Positions 1 through 6,236 of a stretch of 30,364 nucleotides of DNA are shown here, in pieces (the first letter of the stretch is position 1; the number at the start of each line of letters is the position of its first letter). Source of the DNA: a virus. Under the pieces are notes generated by a model. It saw only the letters and a program-made list of their open reading frames with translations, was not told where the DNA came from and did not search any database. The stretch is taken from IMG/VR virus record IMGVR_UViG_3300021962_000019, positions 1-30,364 of that record. One strand, given 5' to 3'. The translations under genes and the position numbers were made by a program.

Positions 1-127
1 GGGGCTCCGGTGCGCCTGGCCGAGCCGGTGAAGGCTAAGGTCTGGGCTCGGGACGCCTCCGGCGCTATCGTCCAGAGCAGGAACCGCGTGATCATCCCGG
101 AGGGCTGGTACGCCCTCCCGAAGGAAT
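1..127. repeat. Terminal direct repeat, left copy (circular assembly overlap)
   Basis: Bases 1-127 are identical to 30238-30364. The repeat lies inside one gene, the reading frame runs through cleanly when the ends are joined, and 127 is a common largest k-mer in assemblers. The simplest reading is a circular or circularly permuted genome whose ends were not trimmed, rather than a true packaged terminal repeat. Confidence 0.9.
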
Positions 128-129
128 AA
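1..129 (+). CDS. Small phage lipoprotein, C-terminal part (gene crosses the circular junction)
   Basis: Reading from base 1 gives 42 codons and a TAA at 127-129, ending in EGWYALPKE. There is no start here because the gene begins at 30139 at the other end of the contig. Joined across the 127-bp overlap it encodes about 75 residues with a lipoprotein signal peptide. This part is the mature, probably periplasmic domain, rich in V, A, R and P (APVRLAEPVKAKVWARD). It resembles small outer-membrane lipoproteins of lysis cassettes (o-spanin or Rz1-like), but I do not recognise a specific family. It lies 4 bases before the next gene. Confidence 0.7.
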   Translation, partial: GAPVRLAEPVKAKVWARDASGAIVQSRNRVIIPEGWYALPKE

Positions 130-133
130 TCCC

Positions 134-634
134 ATGTCCCAGCAAATCATCAACATCGGCACCATCGCCAACGACAACACCGGGGACACGCTCCGGGGCG
201 CCGGGCAGAAGATCAACGACAACTTCGACGAGGTCTACGCCGCCCTCCCGCTGACCGCTCCATCGACCTGGGTGCCGGTGCTGACCGATTCCGGCGGCGG
301 CCGGACCTTCACCTACACGGTCAACACCGCGCGGCATACCTCCATCGGCTTCGTGACCACATTCACGGCCGACTTGACCATCGACTCGGTCAGCGGTGCC
401 GCCACCGGCGACCTCCGGATCACCCTTCCGGACGCCGTGTCATACGATGCCGCCCTGGCCATCTGGCTCGACAACGCCACCACCCAGGCCAAGACCGCGG
501 TGATTGGCAAAGCAGTCGGCGGCACCTCCTACGCTGCGCTCTACCATTACGAGACCGGCGACATCACCAGCCTGGCCAGCCAACTCCAGGCCACGACCCG
601 CCTTCTGATCTCGGGCACCTACTTCACCCCGTGA
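134..634 (+). CDS. Fibre-like or appendage structural protein
   Basis: This 166-residue protein opens with IGTIANDNTGDTLR and KINDNFDEVYAAL. That N-terminal pattern (IG..ANDGTGD.LR.A..KIN.NF..LY) recurs in phage tail-fibre and appendage proteins, where it probably anchors the protein to the virion. The rest is Thr/Ala/Gly-rich and likely beta-structured, with no recognisable enzymatic domain. ATG start at 134, four bases after the lipoprotein stop, with no Shine-Dalgarno sequence. Its stop overlaps the next start (GTGA). Sitting before the neck genes, it could be a neck whisker or a side fibre; the exact position in the virion is unknown. Confidence 0.6.
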   Translation: MSQQIINIGTIANDNTGDTLRGAGQKINDNFDEVYAALPLTAPSTWVPVLTDSGGGRTFTYTVNTARHTSIGFVTTFTADLTIDSVSGAATGDLRITLPDAVSYDAALAIWLDNATTQAKTAVIGKAVGGTSYAALYHYETGDITSLASQLQATTRLLISGTYFTP

Positions 635-1086
635 CCATCATCGGATCCAGTCTCCAGCAGGGCATGACCGTGCTCCAGCAAATGCTGGGGGCGCCCATGT
701 TCATCTGGGAGGGATCCTCCATCCGGTGCATACCGGCTGCCGTCACCGACGGCAACACCCCGGTGCCCGGCGGGTTCCAGGACAACGTCACCTCCCGGAT
801 CCTGGTCAAGTTCTCGGACTGGAAGACCTTCGACTCGACGCTCGTGTCGATGGACACGACCCTTTACACCCTGGACCAGGGCACCGAGTTCTCGAGGCTG
901 CTGAAGGAGGACGGGTTCTACCTGCTGCAGGAGAACACCGACCGCATCGCCCTGACCTTCTGCAAGCCACGCCCGGTGGTTGGCCGCACGCTGGTCTACC
1001 AGGGTCGGACGCTCCGGATCCTGTCCTGCCGGGTGGACGCCTCCGGCGCCTACTACAGCCTCGAACTAGGAGCCAAGACACGGTGA
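631..1086 (+). CDS. Putative head-closure / head-tail joining protein
   Basis: This is a 151-residue protein starting at GTG 631, which overlaps the upstream TGA. Size and order (this gene, a gp10-like gene, a terminator-like gene, the major tail protein) match the siphovirus neck module, where the first protein closes the portal channel after packaging. The N-terminal part (QGMTVLQQMLGAPMFIWEG) and the C-terminal part (RTLVYQGRTLRILSCRV) fit a small beta-barrel connector, but I see no diagnostic motif. The call rests mostly on synteny and size. Confidence 0.5.
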   Translation: MTIIGSSLQQGMTVLQQMLGAPMFIWEGSSIRCIPAAVTDGNTPVPGGFQDNVTSRILVKFSDWKTFDSTLVSMDTTLYTLDQGTEFSRLLKEDGFYLLQENTDRIALTFCKPRPVVGRTLVYQGRTLRILSCRVDASGAYYSLELGAKTR

Positions 1087-1880
1087 GGCCTGCCGTCTAC
1101 ATGGAGGTCGACACAAGCCGCTTCGATGCGGCCTTGAAGCAGTACCTGCTGACGACCCGGCGCGACCTTCACAAGGCCATCAACGCCCGGTTCTTCTACC
1201 TCATGGTCCGCCTGTTCGTCCTGGTGCCGCCGCGGAGCCCTGGGCAGGAGCGCCGCCGGATCTCGGATTACCTCGGCAAACCGCTGGGCGACATCAACCG
1301 GAAGTCGAAGAAGACCGGCAAGCGCATCGGCCGCTCCCGCCTGCTGCGTCGGGTGCATCTGATCGTCCAGGCCAAGGAGGCCAAGGCGGGCCGCCGCGGG
1401 CTCTATGGCGAGGAGATGAAGACGATGGCCTCGGCCTTGATGCGGAAGTCCATCGCCTCGGTCGGCTACCTCCGGTCCGCGGTGGTCAAGGCCATCCGGG
1501 TCTACAACAAGGGCTTCACCCAGTTCCAAGCGCAGAAGTGGAAACCCTTGGTGAAGCCTGCCGGCTACAAGGCGCCGAAGAAGACCAACGCCGCCCTGGT
1601 GGCCTTGGCCAACCAATACGGCCTTCCAGAGGAGAACGTGGCCGTGCACAAGGGCACCCGTGCCCGCGGTTTCCAGGCTGTTCCAGGTTACAACCCGACC
1701 GCCACCATCGTCATGGCGGCCGGCATCGCCGACAACCAATACAACCGGGTCGCCAGCATCTACAACCCGGCCATGCAGCGGGCGCTCGACGACGAGACCG
1801 CCGAGCTGGCCAACCACATGACCGAGGCCCTGCTTGCCAACGGCAAGGTCCTGGAGGACAACGGCTTCGACATCAAATGA
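1083..1880 (+). CDS. Putative HK97 gp10-like neck protein
   Basis: The frame is open upstream of 1083, but GTG 1083 overlaps the previous stop (GTGA) in the style of this genome, giving 265 residues; ATG 1101 would give 259. The protein is basic (a KSKKTGKRIGRSRLLRR segment near residue 85) with a repeat of aromatic and alanine residues toward the C-terminus. Its place between the head-closure and terminator candidates fits the gp10-like family, which helps join head and tail. It is longer than a typical gp10 (about 150 residues), so this assignment is tentative. The stop overlaps the next ATG (ATGA). Confidence 0.5.
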   Translation: MRPAVYMEVDTSRFDAALKQYLLTTRRDLHKAINARFFYLMVRLFVLVPPRSPGQERRRISDYLGKPLGDINRKSKKTGKRIGRSRLLRRVHLIVQAKEAKAGRRGLYGEEMKTMASALMRKSIASVGYLRSAVVKAIRVYNKGFTQFQAQKWKPLVKPAGYKAPKKTNAALVALANQYGLPEENVAVHKGTRARGFQAVPGYNPTATIVMAAGIADNQYNRVASIYNPAMQRALDDETAELANHMTEALLANGKVLEDNGFDIK

Positions 1881-2359
1881 ACGCCGTCGCCCTCAGAGCC
1901 GAGAAGGCCGTCGCCGACTACCTGGCGGCCGCCGACTGGTCGTCATCCGGCACCGGGACGCCCACCTGCCTGACGTCCTACAGCCGCGGCCTTTACGACG
2001 ACCCGGATCTGCAGGACACGATGCCCAACTTCCCGCGCATCATCGTCTCGACCAACTCCGCGCGGCCGGTGCAGCGCACGGATCTGACCTGCGAGGTCGA
2101 GGTCGAGGTCGAGCTGCAGCTCTCGGCCGACGACACCGACGAGGCGGACGCCCTCTCGACCGTCCGCGTCCTGGACAACCGGATCCTGCCGCTGTTCGAC
2201 GACAGCGGGGCCTCGGCCTTGGATGCCGCGGCAAACGACGACAACGGCCCATTCACGGCGCAGTTTGCCGCCCCGCTTGATTTCGGAGCCTCCTCGATTT
2301 CCAATCGGGCAAGGACCTTCACTCGGACCTTCTCCCTTTACTGCAGCGCAACCACCTAA
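1877..2359 (+). CDS. Putative tail terminator / tail completion protein
   Basis: This 160-residue protein starts at ATG 1877, overlapping the previous TGA. The frame is open further upstream, but coupling and the change of protein character favour this start. It begins MNAVALRAEKAVADYLAA, as tail terminator proteins commonly begin with a helix of this kind, and continues with PRIIVSTNSARPV and an acidic strand EVEVEVELQLSADDTDEAD. That strand comes from a perfect three-fold hexamer repeat (gaggtc at 2093-2110). Terminators cap the tail tube after it reaches its final length. Position directly before the major tail protein supports the call. Confidence 0.6.
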   Translation: MNAVALRAEKAVADYLAAADWSSSGTGTPTCLTSYSRGLYDDPDLQDTMPNFPRIIVSTNSARPVQRTDLTCEVEVEVELQLSADDTDEADALSTVRVLDNRILPLFDDSGASALDAAANDDNGPFTAQFAAPLDFGASSISNRARTFTRTFSLYCSATT

Positions 2360-2371
2360 CCACCACCAATC

Positions 2372-2872
2372 ATGGCTAATTCACAAGGCCGCGTTTATCG
2401 TTTCGGATCACCGGCCACCCTCGCCCTCTACAACAGCGCCGGCAACCTGGTCGTGACGCTCTACACGTCTCCGGACATGGAGTCCTACGACCTCACGCAC
2501 GAGGCCGACACCGAGGAGGTCCGCAACAGCTCCGGCGAGGTCGTCGGGCACATCACCTACAACAACCGCCTTACCCTCACGGTCAACTTCATCCCGGCCG
2601 GCGCCAATGCCGCGGATGCGTTGAAGGCCATGGCCAGCCCGGATGCCAACGGCACCTGCGTGATCACCGGGGCGCCTGCGGTGCAATGTGGGCCCTACGA
2701 GGACGCCATCAACGCCCCGGGCAGCCCGGGCACCGGCCCTGGCGGCCGTTGGATCTATGCTGGTGGCGCTTCGCTGAAGTTTACCCAGACCGGCAAGGTC
2801 ACCGGCACCATCACGCTCAAGCGCTACGCCGGAATGGGCACCACGGTCACCGGCGCCGCCATTGGCTTGTGA
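2372..2872 (+). CDS. Major tail tube protein (putative)
   Basis: This 166-residue protein follows a C/A-rich leader without a Shine-Dalgarno sequence. It is predicted beta-rich with many Gly, Thr and Ala residues (NSSGEVVGHITYNNRLTLTV, GKVTGTITLKRY), and its size and position between the terminator and the chaperone/tape-measure genes match siphovirus tail tube subunits. These polymerise into the tail tube. No catalytic motif is present. The stop TGA 2870-2872 overlaps the GTG of the next gene. Base composition changes sharply just after this gene. Confidence 0.65.
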   Translation: MANSQGRVYRFGSPATLALYNSAGNLVVTLYTSPDMESYDLTHEADTEEVRNSSGEVVGHITYNNRLTLTVNFIPAGANAADALKAMASPDANGTCVITGAPAVQCGPYEDAINAPGSPGTGPGGRWIYAGGASLKFTQTGKVTGTITLKRYAGMGTTVTGAAIGL

Positions 2873-3435
2873 CCGGCCTGGCCGACATTCTAAACGCAGC
2901 ATCTCCTGCGACTCCAACCGTGCTTGGTCTCCGCATGGAACCTTTCACGGTCGGCCACGCCATACTACTCCACAGGCTCAATTCTCCATTCGTAATCGGT
3001 GGAGAAATCACATCAAGCTCATTGGTGGAGGCCGTTCTGGTCTGCAGCCAATCCGCTGTCGAGTCGGTCAAGACCATGGCCTCACCATTCCGGTGGCTGC
3101 CGCTGCGGCTGATGCGCTCCCGAGTTCAGCGGTCGAATCTGGTCCAGGAATGTGAAGCCATGAAGTCTTGGATTGAATCTCAAACCGATTGTCCGGAGGT
3201 TTTACAAAAGCCCGGATGTCGCGCAAAACGGCCGACAATGCCGTGGCCAGAACGCCTTCTCGTTGGATTGGTGGACATCGGTTTCAGCGAATCGACCGTC
3301 ATTCAAATGCGAGTTGCCGATGCAGAGCGCCTCTATTTGACGAGGGCCGAGATGAATGGAGACGTTGAACTGTGGTCCGATAGGGACGAGGAGCTGTGGC
3401 GCTACGCTCAGGAACATTCAGCCAATCGAAATTGA
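2869..3435 (+). CDS. Putative tail assembly chaperone
   Basis: The frame is open from well upstream, but GTG 2869 overlaps the major tail protein stop (GTGA), giving 188 residues. The start of the protein (LGLRMEPFTVGHAILLHRL) and its alpha-helical character, with a C-terminal segment of acidic and aromatic residues (WSDRDEELWRYAQEH), fit chaperones that bind the tape measure during tail assembly. The position between tail tube and tape measure supports this. Such chaperones are often made in two lengths by programmed frameshifting; I see no clear slippery site, so it may be a single product. GC content is lower than in genes upstream. Confidence 0.5.
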   Translation: MTGLADILNAASPATPTVLGLRMEPFTVGHAILLHRLNSPFVIGGEITSSSLVEAVLVCSQSAVESVKTMASPFRWLPLRLMRSRVQRSNLVQECEAMKSWIESQTDCPEVLQKPGCRAKRPTMPWPERLLVGLVDIGFSESTVIQMRVADAERLYLTRAEMNGDVELWSDRDEELWRYAQEHSANRN

Positions 3436-3438
3436 CGC

Positions 3439-4431
3439 ATGGCAATTTTTTCTCTCATCGCAAAGCTCGGCCTCGATGGCACCGCCTATGAATCCGGACT
3501 CAAGCGGGCCAGCAGTCTGACGGACAAGTTCCGAGGCAGCATTGGCGCACAGCTTGGCGCAGCGCTTTCGGTCGCTGCGGTCGCCAGCTTTGTGTCCAAG
3601 GTGATTGAAACCACCGATGCCATCGGCGATCTTTCAGAGCAGCTCAACATCAGCACCGATGACGTCCAGCGCCTGCAGGTCTTGGCCAGTCAAACAGGGG
3701 TTTCTTTTGAGACGATGGCAAAGTCCATCACAAAGGTCTCTCAAGAACGCCTGAAAGCCATCGAGGAAGGTGGAAAGGCCAGAGAGTATTTCGCAGCCTT
3801 GGGCATCTCGGTCAGCGAGCTAAACGACAAGAGCCTCTCCAACATCGAGCTGATCACCAGAATGGGCCAAGCCCATCAGGATGCCGGCAAAAGCGCGCAG
3901 ACTCAGGCCGCCATCATGGAGCTATTGGGCGAAAAGGCGTTCAAGGCTGCCGGTGCGATTTCCAAGATCAACGAGCTCGGCCCGATCAACCTCATAACAA
4001 AAGAGCAAATTGACGGCATCGGTCGAATGGCTGACCGCATCGACGAGATCAAGCGGCAGATGCTTGTGCAGGCCGCGCCATCGGTCAATTTCTTCGCTGA
4101 CGCTATTGAAAGGGCGATCAAAGACGCGGAAGGCCTCGAAGATGGAATGAAAGGAATCGGCCAGATGCTGACAGGCAAGGGGTCCATCGTGAAGGCCGCA
4201 TTCCAGGAGGCATTCGCCTCTCCGGAGGAAGCATCAAGACGTTTTGAACCTTTGCCGGTAATGCGTGGCGCTATTTCACGGATCGACATGAGAAAGAAGG
4301 AGACAGTTCTCGGAGGAAAGGACGTTCCAATTTGGGCGCAGTCGCTGTTGAATCAGACCAGGTCGCAGACATCGGAAATTAGGGGAATCAGAAGTAACAC
4401 CGGACGAACGGCGAAGGCCGTCGAGGAATAA
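3439..4431 (+). CDS. Short tail tape-measure protein
   Basis: This 330-residue protein is predicted mostly helical. The N-terminus (IAKLGLDGTAYESGLKRA) matches the opening of many tape-measure proteins, followed by a small hydrophobic Ala-rich segment (LGAALSVAAVASFV, about residues 38-52) and TP901-like text (TDAIGDLSEQLNISTDDVQRL, QTGVSFETMAKSI). Tape measures fix tail length by extending through the tube, usually about 0.15 nm per residue, so this one implies a tail of only about 50 nm. It is short for the family and of lower GC than its neighbours. No muralytic domain is visible. ATG 3439 lies 3 bases after the chaperone stop. Confidence 0.75.
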   Translation: MAIFSLIAKLGLDGTAYESGLKRASSLTDKFRGSIGAQLGAALSVAAVASFVSKVIETTDAIGDLSEQLNISTDDVQRLQVLASQTGVSFETMAKSITKVSQERLKAIEEGGKAREYFAALGISVSELNDKSLSNIELITRMGQAHQDAGKSAQTQAAIMELLGEKAFKAAGAISKINELGPINLITKEQIDGIGRMADRIDEIKRQMLVQAAPSVNFFADAIERAIKDAEGLEDGMKGIGQMLTGKGSIVKAAFQEAFASPEEASRRFEPLPVMRGAISRIDMRKKETVLGGKDVPIWAQSLLNQTRSQTSEIRGIRSNTGRTAKAVEE

Positions 4432-4432
4432 C

Positions 4433-5263
4433 ATGGCCACGATTCAAGGCATCCCCAACCCGACGGCGCTCGAATACATCGAGGTCAGCCGAGGCTACGA
4501 GAACACCGGCAATGGCCGGGTGGTGACGCTTGTCTACCGCGGAAGCAAGGACGCCCTCCGCATCGCCTCGGCCGACTGGGTCCGGATCGGCGCCCGGTAT
4601 TCCATCCGGGAGGACGGCCCCTACTCGGAGGCCACGGTCACCGTCGGTGGCACCGCCTTCGATCCCGGCATCCCCATCCAAGAGAACGGGACTCCAACGC
4701 CTGGCGAGCTGGCCGACATCCGCTACGAGTTCCGGACCGATTACCTTGACCAATCTCTGTTTGCTTTGCCGGCTGTGGCCAAGGAGGCGGATTCAACGGG
4801 CAACCCGATGGCCTATCGGTTTGTCATCGAGACGGCGGCAAAAAATGGCGAGGCATTGCCAACGCCTCCTGAGAGCTTTGTCGGGAATCTTCCTATCGCG
4901 CAAAAGGTCTGGCGCTCTTTGTATCGGGGCGAAGACTCGGTCGCTGTGGCCCGGGTCAGCCTGACCAGGATCGCCACGTTCTCCGGCAACCTCGGGCTGC
5001 CTGAGGTGCCGCAGGGCATCCCGCCGGTCTACCGGCCCGCCTCGTTTGCATTCAACTGGAACCTGCCGTCGTCCGTCCAATCCATGCTTCCGCGGGTCCC
5101 AACCGATCTGGCAACGGGCCAGATCCAGGCGCCCAGCGGCACCGAATGGGGCTGGAAGCAGACCAACTATTCCTCGAGCCTCGTCCAGAAGACCAACCAG
5201 GTCGAGCAGGTGATCTCCTGGACGTTTGCTCCATACGCCACCGACATCTATCCCTTCTTCTAA
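4433..5263 (+). CDS. Unrecognised tail structural protein
   Basis: I do not recognise this 276-residue protein. It is rich in Pro, Thr, Tyr and Val and looks beta-structured, with no signal peptide, membrane segment or catalytic motif. It follows the tape measure by one base and precedes the tandem paralogues and the tip protein, the place where distal tail or baseplate hub proteins are found. The C-terminus is aromatic (WTFAPYATDIYPFF). GC content returns to the high genome level here. Distal-tail component is the best guess, from position alone. Confidence 0.5.
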   Translation: MATIQGIPNPTALEYIEVSRGYENTGNGRVVTLVYRGSKDALRIASADWVRIGARYSIREDGPYSEATVTVGGTAFDPGIPIQENGTPTPGELADIRYEFRTDYLDQSLFALPAVAKEADSTGNPMAYRFVIETAAKNGEALPTPPESFVGNLPIAQKVWRSLYRGEDSVAVARVSLTRIATFSGNLGLPEVPQGIPPVYRPASFAFNWNLPSSVQSMLPRVPTDLATGQIQAPSGTEWGWKQTNYSSSLVQKTNQVEQVISWTFAPYATDIYPFF

Positions 5264-5287
5264 CCCTAACCCACACCATCCCCATCT

Positions 5288-5647
5288 ATGGCAGACGAGA
5301 TCCAAATGACGGCCCGGCTTTATGCGTCCAAGAATGGCGCCTACCTGCCGTCGGTAACCTACACCAAAACCGCCACCATGGTCGGCACCGACATGGGCAG
5401 CCAGACTCAGATAATCGGCCTGACCGTCGAGTCCCTCGACGTGCCGGTCGATGTCAGCAGTCCATACAAACTGCTGATCAGCAACCTGGACAACACCAAC
5501 TATGTCGAGCTGGGCTTTGTGAGCGGCACCTACACCATGCGGATCCCGGCCGGCGAGACCCTGCTGATCCCCTACGTCAGCGCCACCCTGTACCTTCTGG
5601 CCAATACCTCCGCGGTGACCGTCCAGGCCACCTTCTGCGAAGTCTAA
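5288..5647 (+). CDS. Small structural protein, tandem paralogue A
   Basis: This is a 119-residue protein that aligns over its full length with the next gene; by eye about half of the positions are identical, including RLYASK, GTDMG.QTQ, IPAG and the C-terminal FCE. It is beta-rich and hydrophilic with no enzymatic motif. The start is ATG 5288 after a C/A-rich leader without a Shine-Dalgarno sequence. In the tail-tip region such a pair could form a hetero-oligomeric collar or decorate the baseplate. Function is unknown; the duplication is directly visible. Confidence 0.65.
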   Translation: MADEIQMTARLYASKNGAYLPSVTYTKTATMVGTDMGSQTQIIGLTVESLDVPVDVSSPYKLLISNLDNTNYVELGFVSGTYTMRIPAGETLLIPYVSATLYLLANTSAVTVQATFCEV

Positions 5648-5659
5648 CCGACCAACCCT

Positions 5660-6016
5660 ATGGCAAACGAAGTCGAGATGTCGGCCCGTCTGTACGCCAG
5701 CAAGGGCGGCGCCGTGATCAATTCGCAATCTTACAGCACGGTGGCCAACATGACCGGCACCGATATGGGCCAGCAGACCCAGGTAGTCGGCACCACCGAC
5801 GAGGCCTTGGATCTGACCGCCGACCTGGCCACACCCTACCGCCTGCTGGTGGTCAACCTCGATCTGGTCAACCCGGTCTCCATCGGGCCTTCATCACCCT
5901 ATTCGTTCCAGATCCCGGCCGGTCAATTCATCCTGATCCCTTGGGTCGACGCTACAATGTACGTCAAAGCCTCGAACAGCCCGGTCAAGATCTTCGCCCA
6001 GTTCTGCGAAATCTGA
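5660..6016 (+). CDS. Small structural protein, tandem paralogue B
   Basis: This 118-residue protein is the second member of the tandem pair. It shares the opening MAxExxMxARLYASK, the central GTDMG.QTQ and the ending IPAG..LIP / FCE, and it differs most in the middle (ALDLTADLATPYRLLVVNLD). The stop lies 4 bases before the next ATG. Retention of the fold with strong sequence divergence suggests both copies are functional rather than one being a relic. The likely place is the tail tip or baseplate; no known family is recognised. Confidence 0.65.
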   Translation: MANEVEMSARLYASKGGAVINSQSYSTVANMTGTDMGQQTQVVGTTDEALDLTADLATPYRLLVVNLDLVNPVSIGPSSPYSFQIPAGQFILIPWVDATMYVKASNSPVKIFAQFCEI

Positions 6017-6020
6017 CGCC

Positions 6021-6230
6021 ATGCCGATCCAACTGCCTGCCAAGCTGGCCGAGCGCGGTCTCAAGTCCGACCACGCAAGGGCGATCAACCAACTGATCGA
6101 GGCCGTCCGCCGGGTCCAGCTCGTCGCCGGGCCGGGCCAGCGGGTCGAGCAGAACGCCAACGGCACGGTGCTCAAGCTTCAGCCTGGCACCACCATCACC
6201 CAGACGTCCGAGGAGTCCTGGTTCTACTGA
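6021..6230 (+). CDS. Small conserved-looking linker protein of the tail-tip region
   Basis: This 69-residue protein has an N-terminal helix (AKLAERGLKSDHARAINQLI) followed by a short beta-like segment (NGTVLKLQPGTTITQ). Short proteins of this design lie directly before large phage adhesins in many genomes and may act as adaptors, but I do not recognise the family. ATG 6021 is 4 bases after the paralogue stop, and the next gene starts 6 bases later. Confidence 0.6.
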   Translation: MPIQLPAKLAERGLKSDHARAINQLIEAVRRVQLVAGPGQRVEQNANGTVLKLQPGTTITQTSEESWFY

Positions 6231-6236
6231 CCTGCC

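Noticed and set aside
1-127. A true packaged terminal repeat
   Set aside because: The repeat length equals a standard assembler k-mer and cuts through a gene, so an untrimmed circular overlap is simpler.
2093-2110. Three tandem copies of gaggtc
   Set aside because: They encode a simple EVEVEV strand inside the tail terminator gene; too short to suggest more than replication slippage.
2869-3435. Programmed frameshift in the tail chaperone
   Set aside because: I found no convincing slippery heptamer, and no overlapping extension frame reaches to the tape measure.
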